A stretch of DNA of 64,000 nucleotides, taken from assembly GCA_900316855.1 (NCBI GenBank), contig ONEK01000001.1:248001-312000 (forward strand). The letters run 5' to 3'. Both the position numbers and the translations under genes were made by a program. Position 1 is the first letter of the stretch. The number at the start of each line of letters is the position of its first letter. This stretch comes from an uncultured Lachnospiraceae bacterium (GTDB taxonomy: Bacteria; Bacillota; Clostridia; Lachnospirales; Lachnospiraceae). Below are positions 16,132-25,541 of the stretch, one piece after another. The notes beneath the pieces were generated by a model. That model had not been told where the DNA came from, made no database searches, and saw only the letters and a list, made by a program, of their open reading frames with translations.

Positions 16132-19100
16132 ATGAAAAAGGACACTCGGAAAATGAAAAAAAGATTTGTCCAGACAATTGTTATGACAGCGGCGATGGCG
16201 GCAACGATTTTCAGCGGGATGCCTTCCATCGGCGTTTCGGCCGCCAATACATCGGCTGCTTCGACACAGACTCCCTCTGCGGCAGCCACGGAGAGTGCGG
16301 CGGCGGAGCAGACCACCTCTCCTGAGCAGGTGAAGGAGAATACCGCTTCTTCCTCTGGCGTTTCCTCCAGCGAGACGAAGAATCCCGTGATCGAGGAGGA
16401 AGGCAGCGCCGACGATCCGGAGGAGGAGACCGAGACCTCGTTCGAGGACCTGGGGGATCATTCCACGGAAACGCATGAAATCAGAAACAACCAGGCTGCC
16501 GAGAAGGTCGCCTATACCGTTGTCGATGAGAATGGCAGACAGCTGGAGGAAGGAACCCGCAAAATCGGCGGGGACGGACAGGGAACCGTAACCTTTAGCC
16601 GCTCCACGTTCGTTGATCCGGAGTATGAATTCGAGTACATCACGATCGAGGACAATTTCTACAGCGGCGAGCACTTCGACGGGCTCGTCCTGTACAACGA
16701 GCAGGAGTCGAACGGAAGTGAGACCGCGGAAGACGGCAGCACGAATGAATACCTGACCACCTTTACGAAATATGCCGAGGTAAACGGCGGCGGCTCCGAC
16801 TATCTGGAGACGGCAGCGGATCTTACCGGTGACAACGATACGCTCGATGTGACCATTCACGTCAAGGCAAGCGAGTCGGAGAAGGTCATAGCCAAGAGGG
16901 TGCCGCTCCGTGTTTCCTACAAGTGCGGCAGCACGGCAGTGCCTATCGAAGCCAAGCTGAAAAACATCGGAACGAACGGACTGGATCTCACCACCGGACC
17001 GGAAGCGGAGGGCTACTCCTATGACTACGCGACCGTAAACGGGCAGAAGGCGGACTTTATCCAGAAGGTAATCGAGGACGTGACCGATGATGACGGAAAC
17101 AGGGTCCATCTCACGTACTACACCTATACAGCCGGCGACGGTGAGGCGGTGGATGTGACCGATTACAAAAAGGCACTGAAGCTCGTCTTCCATTATAAGA
17201 GCGAGGACGGAGCGGGCAGCGGCACCTTCACGGCTGACTATGTCGACCGCGACGGCAATACCGTCCGGGATTCCGAAACGCTTGAGGTCACGAAGCAGAC
17301 AAGTCTCGTCCGGCTGGCTCCGCAGATCGAGGGCTATACCTACGCAAGGCAAGCAACGATTGAAACAGAGGACGGCACGGAATCCGTCACGCGGATCGCA
17401 CCCGGAAAATATTACAACGGCGATGAGTGGGTGACACTCGGGCAGGATGCCACGATCACGTTCGTCTATCTGACGGACGAAGAAGCACAGGCTGAGGAGG
17501 AGCAGAGCTATACCTTCACCGCACACTATGTGGACGCGAAGGGCGATGACCTGCAGGAGCCCGAAACTCTCACGGTTGAGGACGCGGACCACGTGCTGGA
17601 TTTCACGGCGGGTTCCCCTGACATTCCTTCCTTCGAAGGCTATACGTTCCAGAAGGTAAGGCTCGGAAGGCGCGAGCTCACCGCCCTGTCACGGACAGAC
17701 GAGGGCGCCGCCTACTACACAACGATTGCAGGGAAAAATTATTACCTGAGAAGGGACGCGGATTTCTACTTCATCTACACGCTGGATGAGGAGACCATCA
17801 ATCTGCAGGACGGCTTCCGCGCCGAGATATCGGACGGAACCATTGTCCTTGCCAAGCTGGCAGACCCCGAGGCGGTTCCCGCCAATACGAAGTTCCGCGT
17901 GCAGGAGGTGACGGACGGGGAGATCTTCGACAAGTACCTCGCTGCCCTGCAGGCCTATAATCCTGACGCCGGCTACACGGCGCATAACACGCTCCTGTAT
18001 GATATCGCGTTCTTCAACGGCGGAAAGGAAATCGAGCCTGCGGAGGGAAGCGTGGACATCACGATGAACCTCTCCGATGAAAAGCTCGGTGCGATCGGCG
18101 CCTCCTCCACGGACGAGCTTGCCGTGAACCACCTGCCGCTCTCGTCGTCCGCGAAGGAATCCGCGGACACGACGCTCGCTGCCGATTTCACCGAGGATGA
18201 CGTCAGCGTAGAGAACGTCGATTCCAGCAGTGTCACCGGCAACGCTGTCTCATTTACGCTGGACAGCCTGTCCGTTGCGTCGGTGTACAACTACAAAAGG
18301 GGAGAGGATGGAAAAACGACGACAGAAGCTGATAAGACCGAACTCAATCCGACTTCGTCTTCTGACCTTACGGCCTTTGTAGAGGAGGCGACAATTGGCC
18401 AAAATGCAAGCGAATCTAATGATAAGAAAACATGGACCATCACGGATCCGAATTCGCCGGTAACCATCACACTGAAATTCCTGAGCGGGAAATACTATCA
18501 GTTCCTGACTAATACTGATGGAAAGGAAGAATCTTACTATAATCTGCCTGACGGATTTACCGCCAATGACGCTAAAGGAATTGTTTATAAAAATTCTAGT
18601 ACCACCACAACAGATGCAAGTTCAACCAATACCACAGACGGATCAAGCTATGAAATAAAGGACAACGTTCTGAAGGTGTATCTGAAGCCAGAAACACTGA
18701 CTACGGACGCTACGAATAGCGATCAGAAATCCTTCACCATTCCGGTAACAGGCAAGATCGACAACGGCACGAGCGCACTGGATTTCAATGGAAGCGCGGC
18801 AGGAAATACGGATCAGAGAATTGTCAAGAACATCAAGTTTGCGAATGATCAGTCGACGTCGGTCAGCGGTTCAATCACCTGGAAGGATCCGAATGACAAG
18901 AAGCCGTCCGCGATCACGGTGAAGCTGTATCAGGAGGGAAATACCACGGCACTTCGTTCGGTATCCGTCGGAGAGCAGGATGGGTGGAAATATTCCTTCA
19001 CGAATCTTGCGAAAAATGACGCGTCCAGCAATCCGATTCGCTATACGGTTACGACCAACAGTGTCTCCGGATTCTCGGTTTCGCAGACAAAGGGTGATCC

Positions 19101-20409
19101 GTACAGCTTCACCTACACGGCGAACTCTTCCGGCAGCTCGGATTCGTCGAGCGATACGCAGAAGCTGTCCGTGAAGGTGACCTGGAGCGACAGCAACAAC
19201 AAGTACAAGATCCGGCCGGAGAGTGTCAATGTGGATCTGCTCCGGGACGGCGAGACGGTCGAGAGCGCAACGCTCGATGCGTCCAACCACTGGACCACCT
19301 ACTGGAAGGAAATGCCGAAGAAGGATGAGAACGGTGAGGACTACATTTACACGGTAGCGCAGTCGAACCTTCCGGAAGCGTATACGGAAGCTGTTTCCGG
19401 CACGAAGAACTTCACAATCACGAACAAGCTCTCGACCGAGGCGGTGACAGCCGCGAAGGAAGCGGCTGCTGCGGCGGAGAAGGCGAGCAAGACGGCAGCG
19501 GCGAAGGCGGCGAAGTACGCTGTAACCGGTAAGGTGAGCTGGGAGGACAACGACAACGCCGGAGGGCAGAGGCCGGAGTTCGTCATTGTGCACCTGTTTG
19601 CGGGTGAGAAGGAGATCGCGGCCCTTCCCGCGAGCGAGGAGACGAAGTGGGAATACGATTTCCTGCAGGTTCCGAAGTATGATGAGAACGGTGACATCAT
19701 CAGCTACAAGCTGACGGAGGATCCGGTAGCCGGATATAAGTCCAAGGTTGTGGCGACGAGGAGCTCGGAGGCCATTAAGTTCACCGTGACGAATTCGCTG
19801 GGTGACGGCTCTGCCTCCGGCAGCTCCGGATCAGGCTCCTCTGACCGGAATGGCGTGAGCGGAGGCTCCTCCGGCGGCTCTGGCAGCTCCGGCGACGGCC
19901 GGGGTTCGTCCGGCACACGCAATCACGGGAGTGACGCGACGGGCGATAACTCTCATATGACAGTATACGGTATCATCCTGGCGCTGGCAGGCGTGGCGCT
20001 GATCGCGTGGTTTTTCGCGCAGCGCCGCAGGAAGTCGACGGCGGCAGCGATGGGCGATATCGCAGCCGAGGACGCGGCGGATGATGCTTATACTGACTCC
20101 TACGTGTCTAATGCGGATGATGCAGATTATGTATCGGAAGGCATGGAGGCGGCGGATCCCCAAAGTGAAGCTGTGGCAGCCGGGACTGGTTCGGACGAAG
20201 CAGACGAATCCTATCCCGGCGAGGCAGGCGAAGCTTCCTCCTATGAGGATGAACCCGCTGCGGAAGCCGGGAGCGGTCTTAAGATGATGACGCTCGGCGG
20301 CGAGGAACCGGATGACAATCCGGCAAGGCATCAGGAGAACGATCAGTATGACGCGGATGATGTCCTGAACGGAGAGGTGGAAATCCCCGTCGGCCCGGAC
20401 CGTTCATGA
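16132..20409 (+). CDS. Giant CnaB-repeat surface adhesin with a TM helix and acidic cytoplasmic tail
   Basis: The product has about 1,425 residues. In order: a signal peptide ending near SIGVSAA; a Ser/Ala/Glu-rich region; two MucBP-like segments (about 364-455 and 459-550) with FTADYVDRDGN and FTAHYVDAKGD; a threonine-rich central domain (about 725-905); and three CnaB-type domains starting near 909, 1012 and 1128, each with a VTW or VSW strand and ending in an FTVTN-like strand. A Ser/Gly stalk (1225-1275), a TM helix (1276-1297), RRRK and an acidic tail of about 124 residues follow. There is no LPxTG or NPxTN motif; DATGDN sits where one would be expected. The protein should therefore remain membrane-anchored. 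ATG 16153 is an alternative start with a better ribosome site. Confidence 0.85.
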   Translation: MKKDTRKMKKRFVQTIVMTAAMAATIFSGMPSIGVSAANTSAASTQTPSAAATESAAAEQTTSPEQVKENTASSSGVSSSETKNPVIEEEGSADDPEEETETSFEDLGDHSTETHEIRNNQAAEKVAYTVVDENGRQLEEGTRKIGGDGQGTVTFSRSTFVDPEYEFEYITIEDNFYSGEHFDGLVLYNEQESNGSETAEDGSTNEYLTTFTKYAEVNGGGSDYLETAADLTGDNDTLDVTIHVKASESEKVIAKRVPLRVSYKCGSTAVPIEAKLKNIGTNGLDLTTGPEAEGYSYDYATVNGQKADFIQKVIEDVTDDDGNRVHLTYYTYTAGDGEAVDVTDYKKALKLVFHYKSEDGAGSGTFTADYVDRDGNTVRDSETLEVTKQTSLVRLAPQIEGYTYARQATIETEDGTESVTRIAPGKYYNGDEWVTLGQDATITFVYLTDEEAQAEEEQSYTFTAHYVDAKGDDLQEPETLTVEDADHVLDFTAGSPDIPSFEGYTFQKVRLGRRELTALSRTDEGAAYYTTIAGKNYYLRRDADFYFIYTLDEETINLQDGFRAEISDGTIVLAKLADPEAVPANTKFRVQEVTDGEIFDKYLAALQAYNPDAGYTAHNTLLYDIAFFNGGKEIEPAEGSVDITMNLSDEKLGAIGASSTDELAVNHLPLSSSAKESADTTLAADFTEDDVSVENVDSSSVTGNAVSFTLDSLSVASVYNYKRGEDGKTTTEADKTELNPTSSSDLTAFVEEATIGQNASESNDKKTWTITDPNSPVTITLKFLSGKYYQFLTNTDGKEESYYNLPDGFTANDAKGIVYKNSSTTTTDASSTNTTDGSSYEIKDNVLKVYLKPETLTTDATNSDQKSFTIPVTGKIDNGTSALDFNGSAAGNTDQRIVKNIKFANDQSTSVSGSITWKDPNDKKPSAITVKLYQEGNTTALRSVSVGEQDGWKYSFTNLAKNDASSNPIRYTVTTNSVSGFSVSQTKGDPYSFTYTANSSGSSDSSSDTQKLSVKVTWSDSNNKYKIRPESVNVDLLRDGETVESATLDASNHWTTYWKEMPKKDENGEDYIYTVAQSNLPEAYTEAVSGTKNFTITNKLSTEAVTAAKEAAAAAEKASKTAAAKAAKYAVTGKVSWEDNDNAGGQRPEFVIVHLFAGEKEIAALPASEETKWEYDFLQVPKYDENGDIISYKLTEDPVAGYKSKVVATRSSEAIKFTVTNSLGDGSASGSSGSGSSDRNGVSGGSSGGSGSSGDGRGSSGTRNHGSDATGDNSHMTVYGIILALAGVALIAWFFAQRRRKSTAAAMGDIAAEDAADDAYTDSYVSNADDADYVSEGMEAADPQSEAVAAGTGSDEADESYPGEAGEASSYEDEPAAEAGSGLKMMTLGGEEPDDNPARHQENDQYDADDVLNGEVEIPVGPDRS

Positions 20410-20443
20410 AGACCGTTCGATGTAACGTAATATAACATTCAGG

Positions 20444-20486
20444 ATTTCCCATATTCCGGAGCATGCGCCGCGGGATATGGGAAATT
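20444..20486 (+). terminator. Hairpin after the adhesin gene
   Basis: ATTTCCCATAT and ATATGGGAAAT form an 11-bp stem with a GC-rich loop. There is no T tract and the next gene starts 110 bp later, so it may only attenuate. Confidence 0.4.
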
Positions 20487-20488
20487 TG

Positions 20489-20590
20489 CGGCATAAGGGT
20501 CATAAGTACAAATCGAGGGCGAGCTTGCCCGAGTGCCGGTTTGTATGCGGGATCCGCCAAGCATCCGAAAGCAGCGCAAAGCAAAGAGTA
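20489..20590 (+). repeat. Dispersed structured leader repeat, copy 2
   Basis: Starts GCGGCATAAGGGTC, contains AAATCGAGGGCGAGC and GGTTTGTATGCGGGATCCGCC, and ends with CATCCGAAAGCAGCGCAA. The last part is nearly identical to copies 1 and 4. It ends 4 nt before the start of the next gene. Confidence 0.75.
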
Positions 20591-20593
20591 TCA

Positions 20594-21610
20594 ATGCGGG
20601 ATCAGGGTACGTTTCAGGAACAACTGCATGCGGCACAGACGCTGGAGGACGGGGAGCTGCCGGCGTTTGAGACGGCGGAGCCGGTCGATGCGGATCTGCT
20701 CGCGGAGCTTGTGGATGCCGACGTGCCGGAGGAGGACGCGGAGAACGCAGCGGAAGCGGCAGCATCGGCGGATCGGGAAACGGAGGCCTCCGCGTTATAT
20801 TCCGCTGCAAGCAGGGATGTCACCGCAAAGGGTGCCGGCTCCGCGACAGGAACTGCAAGGTATGGAACCCCCAAAGCGGAGCCTGTCAGAAACAGCAATG
20901 CACAGGTAAGCACGGGCCTTAGCCGGATCGCGATCGGGGCGGCGCTGTCACTGATCGCGCTCTGTGCGGTGGTGACGGGAGCGGTTCTCGTCGGCAGGCA
21001 GAGCCTTACAATGCCGGTACTCGTAATAGCTGCACTGGTGTTCATTATCGCGGGCTATACGGGCGTTGCCTTCCTGTACCGGGGATTTGAAGCGTTATTT
21101 GAGGAGCGGGAGGGCGCAGTCACCGGCGCGATCCGGGACCGGCGCCTCAAGGGCATCCGCGGTGTCAGCCGTGAGCAGATTGAGAAAAAGGCCAGGATCC
21201 ACGGCTTCCGGCGGATTTCCGGCGGACTGCTCACGAAGTCCGTGACATCGTTTCCGAAGCTGCGGATTCATTACTACATTCAGTACATCGAAACGGACGA
21301 GGACTTCGAGACGGTCATTGAGCGGCAGACGGACCTTCTCCGCTTGAGGAAGAGCCCGCGCTTTGGCAGCCGGTGCCTCATCCTGTTCCTGGAAAGTCCG
21401 GCTCTGTCGGCGGAAGACCGCGATACCGCAAAGTCATCCGCGGCAGGTCGGGCCGAGGCGGAGGCGGTGCTGCCGATCGCGGAGCTCCTCGTCCTTCCGG
21501 TGCCGGTCGACGGGCTCAATCACGCCGCCTTCTACACAGATGCCGCAGCCCGCGACCCGCGCTCCCTCTATACCTGCGCCATCCGCATGCTGCGCGGGAT
21601 CACTTCCTGA
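20594..21610 (+). CDS. Unrecognised two-TM membrane protein downstream of the adhesin
   Basis: The product has 338 residues. An acidic, Ala/Glu-rich N-terminal region (1-105) precedes two adjacent hydrophobic helices, SRIAIGAALSLIALCAVVTG and VLVIAALVFIIAGYTGVAFL (about 110-165). A soluble domain of about 170 residues follows, with IHYYIQYIETDEDFETVIERQ in two parts. I do not recognise the family. Both long soluble parts should be on the cytoplasmic side if the helices form a hairpin. The acidic N-terminus resembles the acidic tail of the preceding adhesin, so the two may form a membrane complex; that is inference. The ribosome site (AAAGAG) is weak. An in-frame ATG at 20477 lies upstream of the leader repeat and is less likely. 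Confidence 0.65.
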   Translation: MRDQGTFQEQLHAAQTLEDGELPAFETAEPVDADLLAELVDADVPEEDAENAAEAAASADRETEASALYSAASRDVTAKGAGSATGTARYGTPKAEPVRNSNAQVSTGLSRIAIGAALSLIALCAVVTGAVLVGRQSLTMPVLVIAALVFIIAGYTGVAFLYRGFEALFEEREGAVTGAIRDRRLKGIRGVSREQIEKKARIHGFRRISGGLLTKSVTSFPKLRIHYYIQYIETDEDFETVIERQTDLLRLRKSPRFGSRCLILFLESPALSAEDRDTAKSSAAGRAEAEAVLPIAELLVLPVPVDGLNHAAFYTDAAARDPRSLYTCAIRMLRGITS

Positions 21611-21690
21611 AGCCTCGGTCACTTTGTACAAAATCAACAATCAATTTTCGTGCAAACCTGCCAAACTTGAAAAATTGCAACAAAGTCATC

Positions 21691-21718
21691 TTGCAAACCT
21701 TACAAAAGGTGCTATATT
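21691..21718 (+). promoter_or_regulatory. Promoter of the maltodextrin operon
   Basis: -35 TTGCAA and -10 TATATT with a 16-bp spacer. Two LacI-type operators lie just downstream of the expected start site. Confidence 0.7.
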
Positions 21719-21728
21719 GAATTCAGTT

Positions 21729-21768
21729 CCGGAAACGTTACCGATACCGATACCGGAAACGTTTCTGG
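21729..21768 (+). promoter_or_regulatory. Tandem LacI-family operators of the maltodextrin operon
   Basis: O1 CCGGAAACGTTACC (21729-21742) and O2 CCGGAAACGTTTCT (21753-21766) are offset by 24 bp, a little over two helical turns. O1 is identical to the site at the phosphofructokinase gene. Both lie in the initially transcribed region, where a bound repressor would block transcription. Confidence 0.75.
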
Positions 21769-21841
21769 CTATCCGGTCACACCGGGTGATTCAATTGATT
21801 GGTGGGGTTCACACTTCACACAAAAGGAGAGGAAAAGGTTT

Positions 21842-23326
21842 ATGAAGAAAAGAGTATTGAGTGTTGTTCTTAGTACTGCAATGGTTTCTGCAATCCTTGC
21901 AGGCTGCGGATCTTCTTCCGATACCGCTGCTACAACGGCTGCAACCACTGCAGCGACCGAAGCTGCAGCTGATGCCGCGACTGAGGCTGCTGCGGACGCC
22001 GCAACCGAGGCAGCGACTGAGGCTGCTGCAGACGGCGAGATCAACGGCGGAAGGGTTTACCTGTTAAACTTCAAGCCTGAGACCGATGAGGCCTGGCAGG
22101 AGCTGGCAGATACCTATAACGGAATGGGCGGCAACGTAACTGTCCTGACAGCTGCAGACGGACAGTATTCCACAACCCAGCAGTCCGAGATGGCCAAGAG
22201 CGAGGCTCCTACCATCTTCAACATCGGCAACGCGACCGACGCTCAGACCTGGGCAGATTACACATACGATCTGAAGGGCTCCGATCTTTACAATCACGTA
22301 AGCGATCACTCCCTCGACATCATGGACGGCGACAAGGTTGCCGCTGTGGCGAACTGCTACGAGGCATACGGCATCATCTACAACAAGACCATCCTGAATG
22401 CTTACTGCACACTGGACGGCGCAAAGGTTTCCTCCCCGGATGACATCCAGGATTTCGATACCCTCAAGGCCGTTGCCGACGATATCAACAGCCGTGTGGA
22501 TGAGCTGAACGAGGCTCTGGCAGGCAGCACATTCGACGGAACCGTAACCGAGGCATTCGCTTCCGCAGGTCTGGATGACGGCTCTTCCTGGAGATTCTCC
22601 GGACACCTTGCAAATATGCCTCTGTACTACGAGTTCAAGGATGACGGTCTTGAGGACCTGACAGCCGGCGAGCCCGAGATCAAGGGTACCTACCTTGACA
22701 ACTACAAGAACGTATGGGATATGTACGTAAGTGATTCCGCCGCAGATCCCAAGACTCTCAACAGCGGCGCGTTGAACGCTGAGGCTGAGCTGGGTATGGG
22801 CGAAGCAGTCTTCTATCAGAATGGTGACTGGGAGTTCTCCGCTCTGACCAATCCTGACAACGGCTATCTCGTAACTGCAGAAGATCTCGACATGATGCCG
22901 ATCTACTTCGGTGTTGATGACGCAAACGAAGGCCTCTGCGTAGGTACCGAGAACCACTGGGCAGTCAATGCAAAGTGCAGCCAGGAAGAGATCGACGCAT
23001 CCCTTGCATTCCTGAACTGGGTTATCACCTCGGATGAGGGCCGCGATGCCGTTGTCAACGCAATGGGCCTGTCCGCTCCGTTCGATACCTTCACGGGCGA
23101 CTATGAGCCGAAGAACGCTTTCGGTGCAAAGGCAAGCGAGTACATGAACGCAGGCAAGACCTCCGTTGCATGGAGCTTCAACGCTACTCCTAACGTAGAT
23201 GACTGGAGAAAGGATGTTGTAACCGCTCTGACCGCTTACACGGACGGCTCCGGAGACTGGGACGGCGTCAAGACCGCGTTCGTAGACGGCTGGGCTAAGC
23301 AGTGGAAGCTCGCTCACGAGCAGTAA
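21842..23326 (+). CDS. Maltodextrin/sugar ABC transporter substrate-binding lipoprotein
   Basis: The product has 494 residues. The signal peptide ends with ILAGC (Cys22), so the protein is lipid-anchored. A 40-residue Ala/Thr/Glu linker built from repeated AATEAAAD-like units follows. The remaining sequence is a family 1 extracellular sugar-binding protein: IFNIGNATDAQTWADY, GIIYNKTIL, the ligand-site region EAVFYQNGDWEFSA and ENHWAVNAKC. Two MalF/MalG-type permeases and MalQ follow, so maltodextrin is the likely ligand. The first gene after the operators is usually the most strongly expressed. An imperfect terminator after it may lower expression of the permeases. No MsiK-type ATPase is encoded nearby, so it must be shared from elsewhere. 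Confidence 0.9.
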   Translation: MKKRVLSVVLSTAMVSAILAGCGSSSDTAATTAATTAATEAAADAATEAAADAATEAATEAAADGEINGGRVYLLNFKPETDEAWQELADTYNGMGGNVTVLTAADGQYSTTQQSEMAKSEAPTIFNIGNATDAQTWADYTYDLKGSDLYNHVSDHSLDIMDGDKVAAVANCYEAYGIIYNKTILNAYCTLDGAKVSSPDDIQDFDTLKAVADDINSRVDELNEALAGSTFDGTVTEAFASAGLDDGSSWRFSGHLANMPLYYEFKDDGLEDLTAGEPEIKGTYLDNYKNVWDMYVSDSAADPKTLNSGALNAEAELGMGEAVFYQNGDWEFSALTNPDNGYLVTAEDLDMMPIYFGVDDANEGLCVGTENHWAVNAKCSQEEIDASLAFLNWVITSDEGRDAVVNAMGLSAPFDTFTGDYEPKNAFGAKASEYMNAGKTSVAWSFNATPNVDDWRKDVVTALTAYTDGSGDWDGVKTAFVDGWAKQWKLAHEQ

Positions 23327-23382
23327 TGGATAATGACGAACTGATCTAATGCTTATCAATCCGCAGCGAAAGTGAAATGATG

Positions 23383-23443
23383 AAAGCGGGATGGGTGAAA
23401 TCGCAGATCCTGGTGCATTTGCTTCATCCACCCCGCTTATTTT
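23383..23443 (+). terminator. Leaky terminator between the binding protein and permease genes
   Basis: AAGCGGGATGGGTGAA pairs with TTCATCCACCCCGCTT (two G-U pairs), followed by ATTTTAT. Such partial terminators keep the binding protein in excess over the permeases. The rest of the 310-bp gap (23327-23636) contains one more GC hairpin, GGCGGGG with CCCCGCC near 23543-23572, and no gene. Confidence 0.7.
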
Positions 23444-23636
23444 ATCCCCGGAGGCAGGTTAACCGCGGGATAAGACCGGATGAGCGTGTCACAGCCTCAA
23501 TCCGGATTAAATCCGGGAATTCAGGATTTACCCTCCCTTAAGGCGGGGCGCATCGTCAGAAATCACCCCGCCGATTCTTAATAGCAACTGTTAAACACAA
23601 GAGCATCATTTTTTTACCGGAAAGGAACGGGCTGTT

Positions 23637-24494
23637 ATGGAAAGAGCAATGAGAAAGTACTGGCCGCTGTTCGTACTGCCGACGATGATCGCCTTCACAA
23701 TCGGCTTCATCGTTCCGTTTGTATACGGCATCTGGCTGTCATTCTGCAAGTTCACGACGGTGACGGATTTCAAGTTCGTCGGCCTGCAGAACTACACGAA
23801 GATCTTCGTGGTTAACGGGGAGGTCGACACGACGTTCCTGCACTCCCTGTGGTACACGACGCTGTTCACGGTGGTAACGGTTCTCATCATCAACGTGATT
23901 GCCTTTGTCATCGCCATGCTGCTGACGAAGGGCATCAAGGGCACGAACCTGTTCCGCACCGCGTTCTTCCTGCCGAACCTGATCGGCGGTATCGTTCTTT
24001 CCTACATCTGGCTGATGATTTTCAACAGCTTCCTCGCAAGGTATTCCAAGACGATCGTCAGCACCCAGTGGTACGCGTTCTGGGGTCTGGTTCTCGTCGT
24101 ATGCTGGCAGCAGATCGGCTACATGATGATCATCTACATCGCCGGCATCCAGAACATTCCCGGCGACATCATCGAGGCGGCCAAGATCGACGGCGCCTCC
24201 GGCTGGCAGATGCTCCGTTACGTTACAATCCCCATGCTGATGCCGACCATCACGATCTGCTCGTTCCTGACCCTGACGAACGGCTTCAAGCTCTTCGACC
24301 AGAACCTGGCACTGACGGGCGGCAATCCGGGCAAGCTGTCCGAGCTGCTGGCCCTGAACATTTACGACACGATGTACGGCACAACCGGCTGGCAGGGCGT
24401 AGGTCAGGCGAAAGCCGTGATCTTCTTCATTCTGGTTGCATTCATCTCCGTTGCACAGAATAAGCTCACCACAGGGAAGGAGGTAGAGCAGTAA
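23637..24494 (+). CDS. Sugar ABC transporter permease, MalF type
   Basis: The product has 285 residues with six predicted membrane helices, the first at residues 12-32. The cytoplasmic EAA loop, which contacts the ATPase, is present as IIEAAKIDGASGWQMLRYV and is followed by IPMLMPT. It lacks the long periplasmic insertion of E. coli MalF, as is usual in Gram-positive sugar permeases. The ATG follows GGAAAGGAACGGGCTGTT. It overlaps the next permease by one base (TAATG), giving translational coupling and equal amounts of the two subunits. Confidence 0.93.
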   Translation: MERAMRKYWPLFVLPTMIAFTIGFIVPFVYGIWLSFCKFTTVTDFKFVGLQNYTKIFVVNGEVDTTFLHSLWYTTLFTVVTVLIINVIAFVIAMLLTKGIKGTNLFRTAFFLPNLIGGIVLSYIWLMIFNSFLARYSKTIVSTQWYAFWGLVLVVCWQQIGYMMIIYIAGIQNIPGDIIEAAKIDGASGWQMLRYVTIPMLMPTITICSFLTLTNGFKLFDQNLALTGGNPGKLSELLALNIYDTMYGTTGWQGVGQAKAVIFFILVAFISVAQNKLTTGKEVEQ

Positions 24495-25402
24495 TGGCTA
24501 AAGCGAGTGATAACGTTTCAACCGTAAGACGCGCAAAACACGGCGGTGTGCTGACCACCATCATGGCGGTCATCTGCTTCCTGTGGATCAGCCCGATCCT
24601 CGTGGTTATCCTGAACTCGTTCAAGAGGAAGGCGTATATCTTCAAGAACCCGTTCGGCATTTCGTCCCAGCCCCTTGCCTCCATCGGCTTTGAGAAGTGG
24701 CAGAAGGGCATTTCCAAGACATTCGTCGGCTTCCTGAATTACGCGAATGCCGTCAAGAAGACGAATTTCTTCCAGTGCTTCGGCTATTCCATCTTCATCA
24801 CAGTGGCGTCGGTGTTCCTCATCGTGCTGTGCTGCTCCATGTGTGCCTGGTATATCGTGCGGGTGCACAATACCGCTACGAGAGCCATCTACCTGCTGTG
24901 TCTGTTTTCCATGATCGTTCCGTTCCAGATGGTCATGTTCACGCTCTCGAAGTTTGCGAATATCCTGCATCTGTCGAACCCGATCGGCATCACCATCGTT
25001 TATCTGGGCTTCGGCGCGGGACTTGCGGTCTTCATGTTTACGGGCTTCGTCAAGAGCGTGCCGCTCGAGATCGAGGAAGCTGCCATGATCGACGGCTGCA
25101 CACCTCCCCAGACATATTTCCGGGTTGTCATGCCGATCATGAAGCCCACCATCATCACGGTGGCTATCCTCGACGCGATGTGGATCTGGAATGACTATCT
25201 GCTGCCGGCGCTGGTCCTGAATATCAACAAGTACAAGACCATCCCGATCGCGGTACAGTATCTGAAGCAGTCCCACGGACAGATCGACTGGGGCGCCATG
25301 ATGGCGGTCCTGGTTCTGGCCATTATCCCGATCGTCGCATTCTACATCGCGGCGCAGAAATACATCATCGAGGGCGTTATGGCAGGCGCTGTGAAGGGCT
25401 GA
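24494..25402 (+). CDS. Sugar ABC transporter permease, MalG type
   Basis: The product has 302 residues with about six membrane helices. The EAA loop reads LEIEEAAMIDGCTPPQTYF and is followed by RVVMPIMKPT. MalG-like permeases pair with the MalF-type protein to form the channel. The N-terminus is cytoplasmic and basic. The start overlaps the stop of the previous gene. The C-terminus QKYIIEGVMAGAVKG is the conserved end that packs against the ATPase in this family. The genes for the binding protein, both permeases and MalQ are in one direction, so they are very probably co-regulated. Confidence 0.93.
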   Translation: MAKASDNVSTVRRAKHGGVLTTIMAVICFLWISPILVVILNSFKRKAYIFKNPFGISSQPLASIGFEKWQKGISKTFVGFLNYANAVKKTNFFQCFGYSIFITVASVFLIVLCCSMCAWYIVRVHNTATRAIYLLCLFSMIVPFQMVMFTLSKFANILHLSNPIGITIVYLGFGAGLAVFMFTGFVKSVPLEIEEAAMIDGCTPPQTYFRVVMPIMKPTIITVAILDAMWIWNDYLLPALVLNINKYKTIPIAVQYLKQSHGQIDWGAMMAVLVLAIIPIVAFYIAAQKYIIEGVMAGAVKG

Positions 25403-25541
25403 GCGGCAGGAAGGATCCGGCAAAGAGTCCGGCATGTCCGGACAAAACGGATATTCTGACTACATGTGAGGGGCAGATCATTCCACGGAAGGTGGATGTG
25501 ATCGGGAAGCCTGCGGGACGCAGGCAGACAGAGGTATATTG

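Noticed and set aside
21950..22035. Short repeats resembling a CRISPR or tandem repeat array in the mal binding protein gene
   Set aside because: They encode the Ala/Thr/Glu linker in frame; units are 9-30 bp and imperfect without spacers.
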